Shown: positions 48,420 through 57,813 of the stretch, in pieces
How the letters are laid out: each line of letters opens with the position of its first letter
Numbering within the stretch: position 1 is the first letter of the stretch
Assembly: GCF_024029335.1 (NCBI RefSeq)
Contig: NZ_CP097116.1
Location: 310,001 to 374,000, forward strand
DNA: 64,000 bases
Origin: Fructilactobacillus myrtifloralis
GTDB lineage: Bacteria; Bacillota; Bacilli; Lactobacillales; Lactobacillaceae
Reading direction: 5' to 3'
The notes under the pieces: generated by a model
What the model was told of the DNA's origin: nothing
What the model saw: only the letters and a program-made list of their open reading frames with translations
Database searches by the model: none
Program-made: the position numbers and the translations under genes

Positions 48420-50126
48420 TTACATCTCTTTAGCTAAAATGGTAATGGTATTTTGTAAATCATCAACTTTGGTTTCAACGGTTTCGCCAGTTTTGCGAAT
48501 CTTCACTTCGACAATACCTTCATCGGCTTTTTTCCCAATCGTCACTCGAACTGGGATCCCAATCAAATCGGCATCGGCAAATTTAACTCCGGCCCGTTCT
48601 TTGCGGTCATCAACTAACACCTCATACCCAGCTGCTTCGAGCGTCTGGGTAATTTGCGTTGCTAATTCGACCTGCTCCGCTTTCTTCACGTTCGTTGGAA
48701 TCACGTGCACATCAAACGGCGCGATGGCGGTTGGCCATACCAACCCGTTTTCATCTGCTTGCTGTTCAGCAACCGCTGATAGTAACCGGCTCACCCCAAT
48801 GCCATAGCAACCCATGATTATTGGTTGTTGCCGGCCATTCTCATCTAAAATGTCAGCCCCTAAGACTTTGGAGTAGCGGGTCCCAAGCTTGAAAATGTGA
48901 CCAATTTCAATCCCCTTGGTAAATTGCAATTCCCCGCTTCCATCTGGAGAAATGTCTCCTTCTCGGACGGTCCGCACGTCTACGTACTCAAGGTCAGGTA
49001 GATCCCGAGTGGGGTTAAAGCCCTGGTAGTGGTGATCCGTTTGGTTCGCCCCCACCACGGCATTCACGAGTGGTTGCACGTATTCATCAGCCACCACCTT
49101 CGTTCCCGCTGGCAAATCAAATGGTCCCACGGAACCCGGCTGAACGTGTAAGTTCGCTGCCACTTGGTCCGGAGTTGCTAGTTCAAGGCTGTCCGCCTCC
49201 AGAACATGTTTGAGTTTCGCTTCATTAACGACCTGGTCGCCCCGTAGTAAAACGACTACCAGCTGTCCATCCGCCACGTAGAGGAGACTTTTTACGACTT
49301 GGTCTGGCTGCACATCGAAAAACTTCGTGACTTGCGTAATCGTCTTTACGTCTGACGTTTCAACCAACTCTAACGGTTCCAACTCCGCATGCGATTTTTG
49401 GGGGACAAATAAATTAGTGGCCATTTCTAGGTTAGCGGCATACTCACTGTCATCAGAATAGACAATCGTATCCTCTCCAACCGCAGCGGGGGCGGAAAAT
49501 TCCATGGAATCAGAGCCCCCCATACTGCCACTATCTCCAATGATCCCGCGGTAGTTCAGACCGATTTGGTTGAAAATGGCTTCAAAGGCCGTCCGCATCT
49601 CTTTATAAATTTGATCTAGGTCCGCGTCATCAGCTGAAAATGAATAGGCGTCCAACATGATGAATTCGCGACTTCGCAGCAGGCCGTAACGGGGCCGATC
49701 TTCATCGCGAAATTTACTTTGAATTTGATATAAATTTAACGGTAACTTTTTGTAGGATTTCACCGACGCCTTCAATAACTCTGTAAAGGTTTCTTCGTGC
49801 GTCGGTCCCAGGATGAATTCGGTATCATGCCGGTTCTGCAACTTAAAGAGTTCGTCTCCATAAGTTTCATACCGCCCTGAATCCCGCCAAAACTGGGCGG
49901 GAATAATCTCTGGAACGAGCATTTCACATGCAGCGGCTGCGTCCATATGCTGCTTAATGATCCGTTCGATCTTTTCTAACACCCGATACGCCAATGGCAG
50001 ATAGGCATACGTTCCAGCTGAGACCTGTTGAATATATCCGGCCCGCAGTAGCATCCGGTGGCTGAGAGCTTCCGCGCCCGTCGGATCCTGCTTTTGGGTG
50101 GGAATTAACATTCTTGATTGTTTCAT
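48420..50126 (-). CDS. proS: Proline-tRNA ligase (bacterial type)
   Basis: Class II prolyl-tRNA synthetase with an editing domain. 568 residues. Catalytic motifs include FILGPTHEETFTELL and FRDEDRPRYGLLRSREF (motif 2) and GCYGIGVSRLLSAVAEQ (motif 3). The INS editing domain lies about residues 225-405 with VTKFFDVQPDQVVKSLLYV; the anticodon domain is C-terminal. A strong GGAGT site is upstream of ATG. Confidence 0.97.
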   Translation of the reverse strand: MKQSRMLIPTQKQDPTGAEALSHRMLLRAGYIQQVSAGTYAYLPLAYRVLEKIERIIKQHMDAAAACEMLVPEIIPAQFWRDSGRYETYGDELFKLQNRHDTEFILGPTHEETFTELLKASVKSYKKLPLNLYQIQSKFRDEDRPRYGLLRSREFIMLDAYSFSADDADLDQIYKEMRTAFEAIFNQIGLNYRGIIGDSGSMGGSDSMEFSAPAAVGEDTIVYSDDSEYAANLEMATNLFVPQKSHAELEPLELVETSDVKTITQVTKFFDVQPDQVVKSLLYVADGQLVVVLLRGDQVVNEAKLKHVLEADSLELATPDQVAANLHVQPGSVGPFDLPAGTKVVADEYVQPLVNAVVGANQTDHHYQGFNPTRDLPDLEYVDVRTVREGDISPDGSGELQFTKGIEIGHIFKLGTRYSKVLGADILDENGRQQPIIMGCYGIGVSRLLSAVAEQQADENGLVWPTAIAPFDVHVIPTNVKKAEQVELATQITQTLEAAGYEVLVDDRKERAGVKFADADLIGIPVRVTIGKKADEGIVEVKIRKTGETVETKVDDLQNTITILAKEM

Positions 50127-50146
50127 TTAGTTCATCACTCCTACTA

Positions 50147-51424
50147 TTAATGAATAAAGTACCGCATTATATCATTCCAAGTTACTAAAATCATTAGAAT
50201 TGCTAGACAGGCAAAGCCCACTAGCGTAATTGCCGTTTCGACGTTTTCTGACAGCGGTTTTCGTCTGATTAATTCAATCAAATTGAGCAAAATTTTGCCC
50301 CCGTCAAGGGCCGGAATCGGAATCAAGTTCACCACTGCTAAGTTAATCGAAAGCCAAGCCAGTAACGAAACCACCCCAACTAAACCATAGGTCGTGGCCT
50401 GCGAGGTGCTGGCATAAATTGCCACTGGTCCCCCAAGGTCATTGAGAGAAAAATGACCGGAAACCATCCGCCATAACGCGGCCCCGAGTTGCTTCGTACT
50501 CTGCCAAGTTTGGCTAAAGCCCGACGTCAACTTAGCGGTGAAACTGGAATCTAGGGACTTCGTTACGCCAATCATCCCAACCGTTCGTTTCTGGACCTTT
50601 TGACTCGTTGTTTTCAGACTCACTTGCCGCTTACGCCCATGGTCAACCACCGTCAAGCGAATGCGCTGGTTCGGTTTAGCACTCACCCGTTCGGCCACCG
50701 CATTAAAGGTTGGAGTGGACTGGCCATCAACAGCGATAATCCGATCTCCACTTTGTAAGCCGGCTTGGCGCGCCACACTTGGTTGGTGCGCGGGTAACTG
50801 AATTTGGTTCGAGTTTTGGGGAACGCCTCCCTGTAAAAAGGAAAGTAGCGTAAAGGCCACAATGGCCAGCAAGATGTTATTAACAATTCCAGCGGCATTC
50901 ACCATTAGTTTCTTGCTAACGGGTGCATTTTGAAACTGAACGTCAGCCGGGGCAATCTGTAACTCGATGCCTTCCCGGTTAACAATCACGGCGTCGTGAT
51001 TAACCCGAAAGTGCTTTAATTCACTTTCATCGCCATTTTCGTATCCCGTAATTTCAAGGTCATTAACCAAGTCTGCATTAGTTACTTGGACTGGAATGCC
51101 CTGAAATAAATTACTTTTATCACTTAGATCAATCTTTGTAACTTGTTGTTGTTGGTTCAGTTGTAACTTGACCGTGGTGCCTGGTTTCAAATCCTCATCG
51201 TCATCATCACCACTACCCGCTAACCGGACGTAACCCCCCAGAGGAAGTAAGCGAATGGTATAGGTAGTGTGATTCTTTCGGTAGAACAAGAGCTTCGGTC
51301 CCATTCCAATCGAAAACTCACGCACCATGATTCCAGCCCGTTTCGCCACAATAAAGTGCCCAAACTCGTGGACAAAGACCAAAATTCCAAAAACAATGAT
51401 AAAACTAATAATTGTGGTTACCAA
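50147..51424 (-). CDS. rseP: RIP metalloprotease RseP/RasP (site-2 protease)
   Basis: Intramembrane zinc metalloprotease for regulated proteolysis of membrane proteins. 425 residues. HExxH is H19-E20-x2-H23 in the first transmembrane segment; a PDZ domain is central (QPSVARQAGLQSGDRIIAVDG); the second metal ligand motif is NLIPIPALDGGKILL near residue 365. Start codon is TTG, 7 bases behind GGAGG. In the conserved uppS-cdsA-rseP-proS order. A large loop with low similarity precedes the PDZ region. Confidence 0.95.
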   Translation of the reverse strand: MVTTIISFIIVFGILVFVHEFGHFIVAKRAGIMVREFSIGMGPKLLFYRKNHTTYTIRLLPLGGYVRLAGSGDDDDEDLKPGTTVKLQLNQQQQVTKIDLSDKSNLFQGIPVQVTNADLVNDLEITGYENGDESELKHFRVNHDAVIVNREGIELQIAPADVQFQNAPVSKKLMVNAAGIVNNILLAIVAFTLLSFLQGGVPQNSNQIQLPAHQPSVARQAGLQSGDRIIAVDGQSTPTFNAVAERVSAKPNQRIRLTVVDHGRKRQVSLKTTSQKVQKRTVGMIGVTKSLDSSFTAKLTSGFSQTWQSTKQLGAALWRMVSGHFSLNDLGGPVAIYASTSQATTYGLVGVVSLLAWLSINLAVVNLIPIPALDGGKILLNLIELIRRKPLSENVETAITLVGFACLAILMILVTWNDIMRYFIH

Positions 51425-51443
51425 AGAACCACCTCCCTTTCAC

Positions 51444-52232
51444 CTAAACGATTCCTAAGAGATGGAGAACCGGTAAAACAAACAAAAGACTGTCAAACCG
51501 ATCAAGAATGCCACCGTGTCCTGGTAAAATTTTCCCGGAGTCCTTTACTCCGTAGTACCGTTTCAAAGCTGATTCAACCAAATCACCCAGTTGCCCTGCT
51601 ACAGATAGAATGACGGTTAACCCAATCATGGGGATTAACCCTGCGGGACTAACGGGGAAGAAGGTCACGTAGATCGAACAAACAACCGTCGCAATCACCA
51701 CGCCCCCAACGGAGCCTTCCCAGGTTTTGTTGGGCGAAACGTACTTAGCCAGCTTATGCTTACCAAAGTATTTCCCCACAAAGTACGCACCGGTATCGGT
51801 ACACCACACAATTAACAACGCATAAAAAAGGACCGCCAATCCATCATGACGAGCAACGACAAAATAATGAAATCCAAATCCAATGTAAAGCATTGCGAGG
51901 GTGTAAACTCCGGCATCATCAAAGTTAAAACTCTTGTGAAAGAAAACGGTACACAGAAGCAATAACAGGACGAGCCCATAAAATGCAACGCTCGGCGTCA
52001 GGTAGGCGGGTAATAGACCTGTCGCTAGGTTCGGTAACACCAGCGCCGCCACCCCGATAAAGGCAATCAGGGCTTCCACCGAAATAATAATCTGTTTCTT
52101 CATAATGAAAATTTCTGCCATTGCTACCAATGCCAGCGCAACTGCAGCGAGTTCAATCAGCCAGCCGCCCATTAAAATAATGGGAATAAAGATTGCGAGG
52201 GCTACGATTGCGGTAATAATTCTTTGTTTCAT
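51444..52232 (-). CDS. cdsA: Phosphatidate cytidylyltransferase
   Basis: Makes CDP-diacylglycerol from phosphatidate and CTP, the entry to phosphatidylglycerol and cardiolipin. 262 residues, eight or so transmembrane helices. The family signature is the C-terminal GQLGDLVESALKRYYGVKDS followed by GKILPGHGGILDRFDSL. Between uppS and rseP. Product is feedstock for PgpA (59795-60295), seen later in this window. Confidence 0.96.
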   Translation of the reverse strand: MKQRIITAIVALAIFIPIILMGGWLIELAAVALALVAMAEIFIMKKQIIISVEALIAFIGVAALVLPNLATGLLPAYLTPSVAFYGLVLLLLLCTVFFHKSFNFDDAGVYTLAMLYIGFGFHYFVVARHDGLAVLFYALLIVWCTDTGAYFVGKYFGKHKLAKYVSPNKTWEGSVGGVVIATVVCSIYVTFFPVSPAGLIPMIGLTVILSVAGQLGDLVESALKRYYGVKDSGKILPGHGGILDRFDSLLFVLPVLHLLGIV

Positions 52233-52245
52233 CTCAGTTATTCTC

Positions 52246-52986
52246 CTACTTATTGTTCAGACCACCAAAGCGGCGGTGGCGCTGTTGAAATGCCATGATT
52301 TCAGCCCGAAAATCAGCTGGCGTAAAATCTGGCCAGAGTTTATCCGTAAAGGCCAGCTCGCTGTATGCTAGCTGCCACAGTAAAAAGTTCGAGAGCCGTT
52401 CTTCGCCACTGGTTCGAATCAACAGCTCTGGATCAGCCTCGTTCCCTAAAAAGGCGGTGTGCAAATGCTCACTAAGCACCTGTTCGTCAATAGCCGTCGG
52501 ATCAAGGTCGCCGGCCTGCACTTCAGTTGCAATTCGTTGGGCAGCCGTCGTGATTTCAGCCCGCGACCCGTAATTAAGGGCAAAGTTGAGAATCATCCCG
52601 TCACACGCCGCCGTATCTTGCTGAGCCCGTTCCACTGCCCGCTGTGTTTCGACCGGCAGTTGCGAACTGTCCCCAATGGTACGAACTTGAACGTTATTGG
52701 CAATCAGGTTGGGAACAAACTTATTAAAAAACAGGCTGGGTAAGCTCATTAAGTATTTAACCTCGGTCGTGGGGCGCTTCCAGTTTTCGGTCGAGAAAGC
52801 ATACAAGGTTAGCACCCGCACCCCCAAATCACTGGCAGCCACGGTGATGTCTTCAACGACATTCATCCCCCGTTTATGTCCAGCAATTCGCGGTAAATGG
52901 CGGCGTTGCGCCCACCGGCCGTTCCCGTCCATGATGATCGCCACGTGTTTGGGAACGCGCTCGCGATCTACTTCATTCATTTCCAT
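52246..52986 (-). CDS. uppS: Isoprenyl transferase (undecaprenyl diphosphate synthase)
   Basis: Cis-prenyltransferase making the C55 lipid carrier for wall polymers. 246 residues. Opens with VPKHVAIIMDGNGRWAQ, contains LTLYAFSTENWKRP and LLIRTSGEERLSNFLLWQ, all diagnostic. A GAGG site lies 7 bases before ATG. Located upstream of cdsA. It complements the undecaprenol kinase at 7.9 kb. Confidence 0.97.
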   Translation of the reverse strand: MEMNEVDRERVPKHVAIIMDGNGRWAQRRHLPRIAGHKRGMNVVEDITVAASDLGVRVLTLYAFSTENWKRPTTEVKYLMSLPSLFFNKFVPNLIANNVQVRTIGDSSQLPVETQRAVERAQQDTAACDGMILNFALNYGSRAEITTAAQRIATEVQAGDLDPTAIDEQVLSEHLHTAFLGNEADPELLIRTSGEERLSNFLLWQLAYSELAFTDKLWPDFTPADFRAEIMAFQQRHRRFGGLNNK

Positions 52987-53036
52987 TAATTGACCTCACT
53001 CCATAAAGTAAAGAAAGGATGAGCACCCTCACCCTT

Positions 53037-53435
53037 TTACTTAATTAATTTCCATTCTCCTAGTCCCGCCGTTAACAGTCGTTCAAAGTACTGGAGTAAC
53101 TCGTTGGCAACTTGCGGATCCCGAAAACCCAGTTGGTTTAAACCGTGACCTGTGGCCTCTGGCTCGGTTAAATCCGTCACTTCATTGTCATTTTCAATCG
53201 TAGCTTGTGAAAAGCACAGGACCCAGTCCTTACCGACTAATTGAGCCCCTACCAAAAACAAGTTGAAATCCGGTTGCAACAAAACTGGTAAGACGTAAAC
53301 CCCCGGTTGAATCTCGGTTAAGGTTTCGTCCTTAAACTTAAACGCAGTTTGATTAGCAGCTGTAATCGGACCTGCTAATTTAAACACCATTTTATCAAAC
53401 TCTGGCGTGCCCGGCGTGATGTCTTGCTCTGCCAT
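53037..53435 (-). CDS. Unrecognised small acidic protein between frr and uppS
   Basis: 132 residues, acidic, no signal peptide or transmembrane segment. I do not recognise the family. It opens MAEQDITPGTPEFDKMVFK, has a hydrophobic core part (PGVYVLPVLLQPDFNLFLVG) and closes with LLQYFERLLTAGLGEWKLIK. ATG is behind GGAGCGGG-type sequence. It interrupts the frr-uppS adjacency common in Firmicutes. It could be a small cytoplasmic regulator or enzyme accessory; nothing in sequence settles this. Confidence 0.72.
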   Translation of the reverse strand: MAEQDITPGTPEFDKMVFKLAGPITAANQTAFKFKDETLTEIQPGVYVLPVLLQPDFNLFLVGAQLVGKDWVLCFSQATIENDNEVTDLTEPEATGHGLNQLGFRDPQVANELLQYFERLLTAGLGEWKLIK

Positions 53436-53449
53436 GATGATCCCGCTCC

Positions 53450-54010
53450 TTAGTCGTTTAAAATAGAAGCTTGTTTGTCTTTTACAATCTGGTCAATGCC
53501 TTTAATCGCCGTATCAGTTAGTTTTTGAATCTGATCTTCGACCTGGTGGGCCTCATCGTCATTAATTTCATCTGCCTTATTGGCTTGTTTAATGGCGTCC
53601 ATGCTTTCCCGGCGCACGTTTCGAACTGCAACCTTGCTTTGTTCTCCCGTGGCCTTAGCTTTTTTGGCAATTTCTTGTCGCCGTTCTTCCGTGAGTTGCG
53701 GAATCTGAATCCGGATGTTATCCCCGTCATTCATTGGATTTAAGCCTAGATCAGCCTCTAAAATTCCCTTTTCAATGTTTTCAAGGGCAGTTTTATCGTA
53801 AGGGGTGACCATAATCATCCGTGGTTCTGGAACAGAAACGGACGCCACCTGAACCAGCGGCGTCTGGGCACCATAGTAGTCCACCACAACCGGTTTTAGG
53901 ATGTTAGCGTTGGCCCGGCCGGCCCGCATTTGCCCGAGATCATTTTCTAACACTGATTGGGCCTTGTCCATTTTACGTTTTGTTTCTTGCGTTAGTTCTT
54001 TAGTATTCAT
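53450..54010 (-). CDS. frr: Ribosome-recycling factor
   Basis: Splits post-termination ribosomes with EF-G. 186 residues, normal. Signature GQMRAGRANANILKPVVVDYYG in domain I and MIMVTPYDKTALENIEKGI; three-helix bundle at the C-terminus (EERRQEIAKKAKATGEQSK). Five bases after pyrH, a conserved pair. Confidence 0.98.
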   Translation of the reverse strand: MNTKELTQETKRKMDKAQSVLENDLGQMRAGRANANILKPVVVDYYGAQTPLVQVASVSVPEPRMIMVTPYDKTALENIEKGILEADLGLNPMNDGDNIRIQIPQLTEERRQEIAKKAKATGEQSKVAVRNVRRESMDAIKQANKADEINDDEAHQVEDQIQKLTDTAIKGIDQIVKDKQASILND

Positions 54011-54015
54011 CGTGT

Positions 54016-54738
54016 TTATTTTCCTTCCACAATTGTTCCAATGTTTTGGCCTTCAACGACTCGTTTAATGTTACCAGGCTCATTTAAATTGAACACTACC
54101 AACGGAATGTCATTGTCCATTGACAGCGAACTGGCCGTCGAATCCATTACCTGCAAGCCCTTGTTCAAAATTTCCATTTGCGTTAACTTCGCAAACTTTT
54201 CGGCACTTGGGTTCGTATTGGGGTCAGCCGAATAAATCCCATCTACCCCATTCTTAGCCATTAGAATGGCATCGGCATCAATTTCAGCCGCCCGCAAGAC
54301 CGCGGTCGTATCAGTAGAAAAGTATGGATTTCCCGTTCCTCCAGAGAAAATTACGACCCGCCCTTTTTCCAAATGACGCACAGCCTTCCGGCGAATATAT
54401 GGTTCTGCAATCTGACGCATTTCAATCGACGTTTGGAGCCGGGTAGGAACCCCCGCTGACTCCAGATTATCCTGCAAAGCAAGTCCGTTCATGATGGTGG
54501 ACAGCATCCCAATGTAATCGGCTTGGGCGCGTTCCATTCCCATCTCGGCGCCGGCTTCGCCACGCCACATGTTCCCGCCACCAACGACAATTGCAATTTG
54601 AATGCCTTGATTATAGACATCGCGAATTTCTTCGGCAATTTTTTTGATTACGGGTGGATTAATTCCAAAACCTTTCGAACCAGCTAACGCCTCTCCGCTT
54701 AGTTTTAAAACAATCCGTTTATATTTCACATCAGCCAT
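54016..54738 (-). CDS. pyrH: Uridylate kinase
   Basis: UMP kinase of the amino-acid-kinase fold. 240 residues from ATG 54738, chosen because GGGGGA lies 6 bases upstream; the frame extends seven codons further. [20 protein letters not shown] opens the nucleotide site; [20 protein letters not shown] and [19 protein letters not shown] are signatures. In the tsf-pyrH-frr order. Confidence 0.97.
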   Translation of the reverse strand: MADVKYKRIVLKLSGEALAGSKGFGINPPVIKKIAEEIRDVYNQGIQIAIVVGGGNMWRGEAGAEMGMERAQADYIGMLSTIMNGLALQDNLESAGVPTRLQTSIEMRQIAEPYIRRKAVRHLEKGRVVIFSGGTGNPYFSTDTTAVLRAAEIDADAILMAKNGVDGIYSADPNTNPSAEKFAKLTQMEILNKGLQVMDSTASSLSMDNDIPLVVFNLNEPGNIKRVVEGQNIGTIVEGK

Positions 54739-54818
54739 TAAATTTCCCCCTGAAAGCATTAATTGTTACGTTAATTTTAGCATAAATGACCAGCTAACAA
54801 CAGGCTCATTCAGCGCAG

Positions 54819-54848
54819 AAAAAAAGACCAGCAACGAATTGCTAGTCC
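54819..54848 (-). terminator. Terminator after tsf
   Basis: Minus-strand GACTAGCAA-TTCG-TTGCTGGTC followed by TTTTTTT, with a stable tetraloop, behind the tsf stop. Confidence 0.88.
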
Positions 54849-54859
54849 CTTCTCGTTAA

Positions 54860-55714
54860 TTATTCAGCTGCGCCTTCACTAACTTCTTCGATTCCTTCAC
54901 CAACTTGGTAACGAACGAAGGCTGCTAACTTACCGTCGTTGGCTTCCACGTATTGAGCCACCGTTTGGTCTTGGTCCTTTACAAATGGTTGGTCAGCTAA
55001 ACAAATGCCAGCCAAGAATTTGTGTAAACGACCAGCAACCATCTTTTCGACAATGCTTTCTGGCTTACCTTCATTTAAGGCTTCCTTCTTCAACTCTTCC
55101 TTTTCGTGGTCCAAGCGGTCCGCCGAAATGTCAGCTTGAGTTAAGAATTCTGGGTTTTCAGCTGCCACATGCATGGAAACGTCTTTTGCTACCGTTTCGT
55201 TTCCACCATCAATCTTGACGAGCACTCCAATTTCCCCACCGTTGTGTAGGTACTTTCCAAAGTTTTGGTCAGCCGTCTTCGTCATCGTGGCAAACCGCCG
55301 TAGGGTAATCTTTTCTCCCGTGATTTGACTCGTGTGAATAATCGCATCTTCAACCGTGTCGTTACCTAATGATAACTTCAAAGCAGCTTCAACATCAGCT
55401 GGTTGTTCTAAAGCAATTACACTGGCCACGGCATCAACGAGGTCTTTGAAGTCGTCGTTGGCAGCCACAAAGTCCGTTTCCGAGTTAACTTCAACAATGG
55501 CAGCCTTGTCACCATCAATGGCAACTTGGGTTAATCCATTAGCAGCCGTGTTGCCACTCTTCTTCTGGGCTTTAGCAACCCCTTTTTCGCGTAAAATCTC
55601 AATTGCCTTTTGTTCGTCACCGTCGGCTTCAACTAGGGCTTTCTTTGCGTCCATCATTCCGGCACTAGTCTTGTCACGTAAATCCTTTACTTGTTTAGCA
55701 GTAATATCAGCCAT
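54860..55714 (-). CDS. tsf: Elongation factor Ts
   Basis: Guanine nucleotide exchange factor for EF-Tu. 284 residues. Opens with ITAKQVKDLRDKTSAGMMDAKKALVEADGD (N-terminal UBA-like) and has VNSETDFVAANDDFKDLV core. Between rpsB and pyrH with hairpins on both sides. Confidence 0.98.
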   Translation of the reverse strand: MADITAKQVKDLRDKTSAGMMDAKKALVEADGDEQKAIEILREKGVAKAQKKSGNTAANGLTQVAIDGDKAAIVEVNSETDFVAANDDFKDLVDAVASVIALEQPADVEAALKLSLGNDTVEDAIIHTSQITGEKITLRRFATMTKTADQNFGKYLHNGGEIGVLVKIDGGNETVAKDVSMHVAAENPEFLTQADISADRLDHEKEELKKEALNEGKPESIVEKMVAGRLHKFLAGICLADQPFVKDQDQTVAQYVEANDGKLAAFVRYQVGEGIEEVSEGAAE

Positions 55715-55743
55715 AATCTGATTCTCCTTCTTATTTAGTGGTT

Positions 55744-55790
55744 AAAAAAGCTGACTCGTCTAGGCCGAGGTGGTCTAAGCAGAGTCAGCC
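55744..55790 (-). terminator. Attenuator-like terminator between rpsB and tsf
   Basis: GCTGACTC arm pairs with GAGTCAGC (outer), plus an inner TAGGCC / GGTCTA; T-run at 55749-55744 on the minus strand. It would limit transcription from rpsB to tsf. Confidence 0.85.
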
Positions 55791-55800
55791 AGGTAATTAA

Positions 55801-56553
55801 TTATTCTTCGTTGTCAGCAGCTGCTTCTTCGTCACTTTGTTCTTCGAAGGAGGCTTCGCTAACATCATCTTCACCTTGACGACCTTCAATGATTGCGTCA
55901 GCCATCGTTGAAGTAATCAACCGGATTGCCCGAATGGCGTCATCATTAGAAGGAATTACGTAGTCGATTCCATCTGGATCAGTATTAGTATCAACCATCG
56001 CAATTACTGGAATGTTTAACTTTTGCGCTTCTTTCAAAGCAATTTGTTCTTTGTGAGGATCCACAATGAACATTACGTCTGGAACCTTTGGCATGTCTTC
56101 GATTCCGCCCAAGAAACGTTCCAACTTTTCCGTTTGTTTAACTAATAATGAAGCTTCCTTCTTTGGTAACCGTTCGAACGTACCGTCGGTGGCCATCTTC
56201 TTCAGATCCTTCAAGTACTTGATCCGTTTTTGGATGGTATTCCAGTTCGTTAAGGTTCCCCCTAACCAACGGTGGTTAACGTAGAAAGCACCAGACCGTT
56301 TTGCTTCTTCTTCAACGGAATCTTGGGCTTGTTTCTTAGTTCCTACGAATAAAACAACCGCATCGTCAGCAGCAGAATCCTTCATGAAGTTGTAAGCAAC
56401 CCCTAAAAGTTTCACCGTCTTTTGCAAGTCGATGATGTAAATTCCGTTCCGTTCCGTAAAGATGTACTTAGCCATCTTCGGATCCCAACGACGAGTTTGG
56501 TGTCCAAAGTGAACCCCAGCTTCTAATAATTGTTTCATTGTTACTACAGCCAT
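55801..56553 (-). CDS. rpsB: Small ribosomal subunit protein uS2
   Basis: 30S protein needed for S1/bS21-type function and mRNA binding. 250 residues. Signature [22 protein letters not shown] at the N-terminus; the [15 protein letters not shown] block; acidic C-terminal tail. ATG behind GGAGG. Has its own promoter and leader, first in the rpsB-tsf unit. Confidence 0.98.
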   Translation of the reverse strand: MAVVTMKQLLEAGVHFGHQTRRWDPKMAKYIFTERNGIYIIDLQKTVKLLGVAYNFMKDSAADDAVVLFVGTKKQAQDSVEEEAKRSGAFYVNHRWLGGTLTNWNTIQKRIKYLKDLKKMATDGTFERLPKKEASLLVKQTEKLERFLGGIEDMPKVPDVMFIVDPHKEQIALKEAQKLNIPVIAMVDTNTDPDGIDYVIPSNDDAIRAIRLITSTMADAIIEGRQGEDDVSEASFEEQSDEEAAADNEE

Positions 56554-56660
56554 AATCAGCCTCCATTAAAATAGTTTTTTCCTCCCCAAAATTATACCTG
56601 GGACTCAGTGAGCACTACCAAGCAAAACCTCTTGGGTGTGTATTAGTAATTTAATACCGA
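56554..56660 (-). promoter_or_regulatory. rpsB leader region
   Basis: About 105 bases of untranslated RNA between the promoter and rpsB, with a CCCAAGAGG stretch and a CCCAGG/TTGGGG segment that can partly pair. Such leaders often carry S2 autoregulation signals, but I could not show a specific fold. Confidence 0.5.
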
Positions 56661-56665
56661 TGTAT

Positions 56666-56694
56666 AGTATACAAGCTTTCCTGCTAAAACGCAA
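56666..56694 (-). promoter_or_regulatory. rpsB promoter
   Basis: Minus-strand TTGCGT (56694-56689) and TATACT (56671-56666) with 17 bases between. It sits just after the GIY-YIG gene's stop. Confidence 0.75.
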
Positions 56695-56704
56695 CCCAAG
56701 TTAT

Positions 56705-56986
56705 CTAGAGCCGCCACTGCTGCGGAGAAATCCCTTGGTTTTGCAAAAAGGCCTCCTTTTGCAACCGTGATTGGTGCTTAAAGGAATATTCCGCTTGCAA
56801 CGCCGTATGGCGATCTGGATACTCGGCCGCAAATAATAACGAAACGGGGCGATGGGCCTTGGTATACTTCGCGCCTTTTCCAGCTTGATGGGTCGCTAAG
56901 CGCTTGGCGACATCAGTGGTAAATCCTCCGTAAAATGACCCATCATTGCACAACAAGACGTAAAAATAAAAGTGGTTAGTTTCCAT
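56705..56986 (-). CDS. GIY-YIG nuclease domain protein (UPF0213-like)
   Basis: 93 residues. The [23 protein letters not shown] stretch carries the GIY-YIG fold's YVL...YGG pattern; the conserved Arg and the later [17 protein letters not shown] with Glu complete the small UPF0213/YhbQ type. Its start overlaps the end of the methyltransferase gene. Such pairs are common in Gram-positives. Substrate not known. Confidence 0.88.
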   Translation of the reverse strand: METNHFYFYVLLCNDGSFYGGFTTDVAKRLATHQAGKGAKYTKAHRPVSLLFAAEYPDRHTALQAEYSFKHQSRLQKEAFLQNQGISPQQWRL

Positions 56987-57725
56987 ATAAAAGCTTCCTT
57001 ACTGCTGGCGTATAGTGGTCCTGATCGTACACAATTAGTGGTGGTTGCACCTTTAACCCAGCGACCTGACCATCCTTGCGGGCTGCAATCAAAACCATGT
57101 TGGCGTCCCGGTTTGCCCGCGGATAGACAAACTGCAACTGCTTAGGGGCTAACCGCTGACTTTTTAAGGTGGTTAAAATCTCTAAGAGCCGGTCCGGGCG
57201 GTGTACCATAAAGAGTTTCCCCCCTGGTTTCAGTAACTCGCTAGCCGTCGATACAACTTCGCCCAGGTTAGTTTTTAACTCGTGGCGAGCAATTGCAAGG
57301 TACTCATTCGGATTTTTCCGGCTGGTCGCTTGGACAGGAAAGTACGGTGGGTTAACGGTGACGGTATCAACCGTTTCTTTGGCAAAAAATTGTAAACTTT
57401 GGTTTAAATCCGCATGTTGAACGTGCACCTGGTTTTCTAATTGATTTAACTGGACACTGCGACGCGCCATGTCACACAAACGAGCCTGAATTTCAATTTC
57501 CGTAATTTGCCCCCGCGTTTTGGGACTCAAAAACAACCCAACGGCACCGTTCCCAGCGCACAAATCCACAATCTGAGTTTTTGCGCTTTGCTTAACCTGG
57601 GCAAAATTAGCAAGGAGCACTGCATCCAATGAGAAGGAAAAGACCTCATCACTTTGAATGATTTGAATGTGGTTTTGATACAGTTGATCAATTCGTTCTC
57701 CCGGTTGGAGTTCGACGTGCTTCAT
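56976..57725 (-). CDS. tRNA1(Val) (adenine37-N6)-methyltransferase-like protein
   Basis: SAM-dependent N6-adenine methyltransferase of the YfiC/TrmN6 type. About 249 residues. SAM site [16 protein letters not shown] around residue 50; catalytic NPPY in [10 protein letters not shown] around 120. The substrate base is inferred from the family. Start ATG 57725 follows AAAGGAG by 7 bases; the frame extends six codons further without a site. Located just upstream of the GIY-YIG gene, as in many Firmicutes. Confidence 0.88.
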   Translation of the reverse strand: MKHVELQPGERIDQLYQNHIQIIQSDEVFSFSLDAVLLANFAQVKQSAKTQIVDLCAGNGAVGLFLSPKTRGQITEIEIQARLCDMARRSVQLNQLENQVHVQHADLNQSLQFFAKETVDTVTVNPPYFPVQATSRKNPNEYLAIARHELKTNLGEVVSTASELLKPGGKLFMVHRPDRLLEILTTLKSQRLAPKQLQFVYPRANRDANMVLIAARKDGQVAGLKVQPPLIVYDQDHYTPAVRKLLYGN

Positions 57726-57813
57726 GAATTTTCTCCTTTGCAAAACTCGGTCGGCGCATAAATGGTATACTGTTAGATGTTAATTTTACCTCTCAAAAGA
57801 AAGGATGAGAAGA

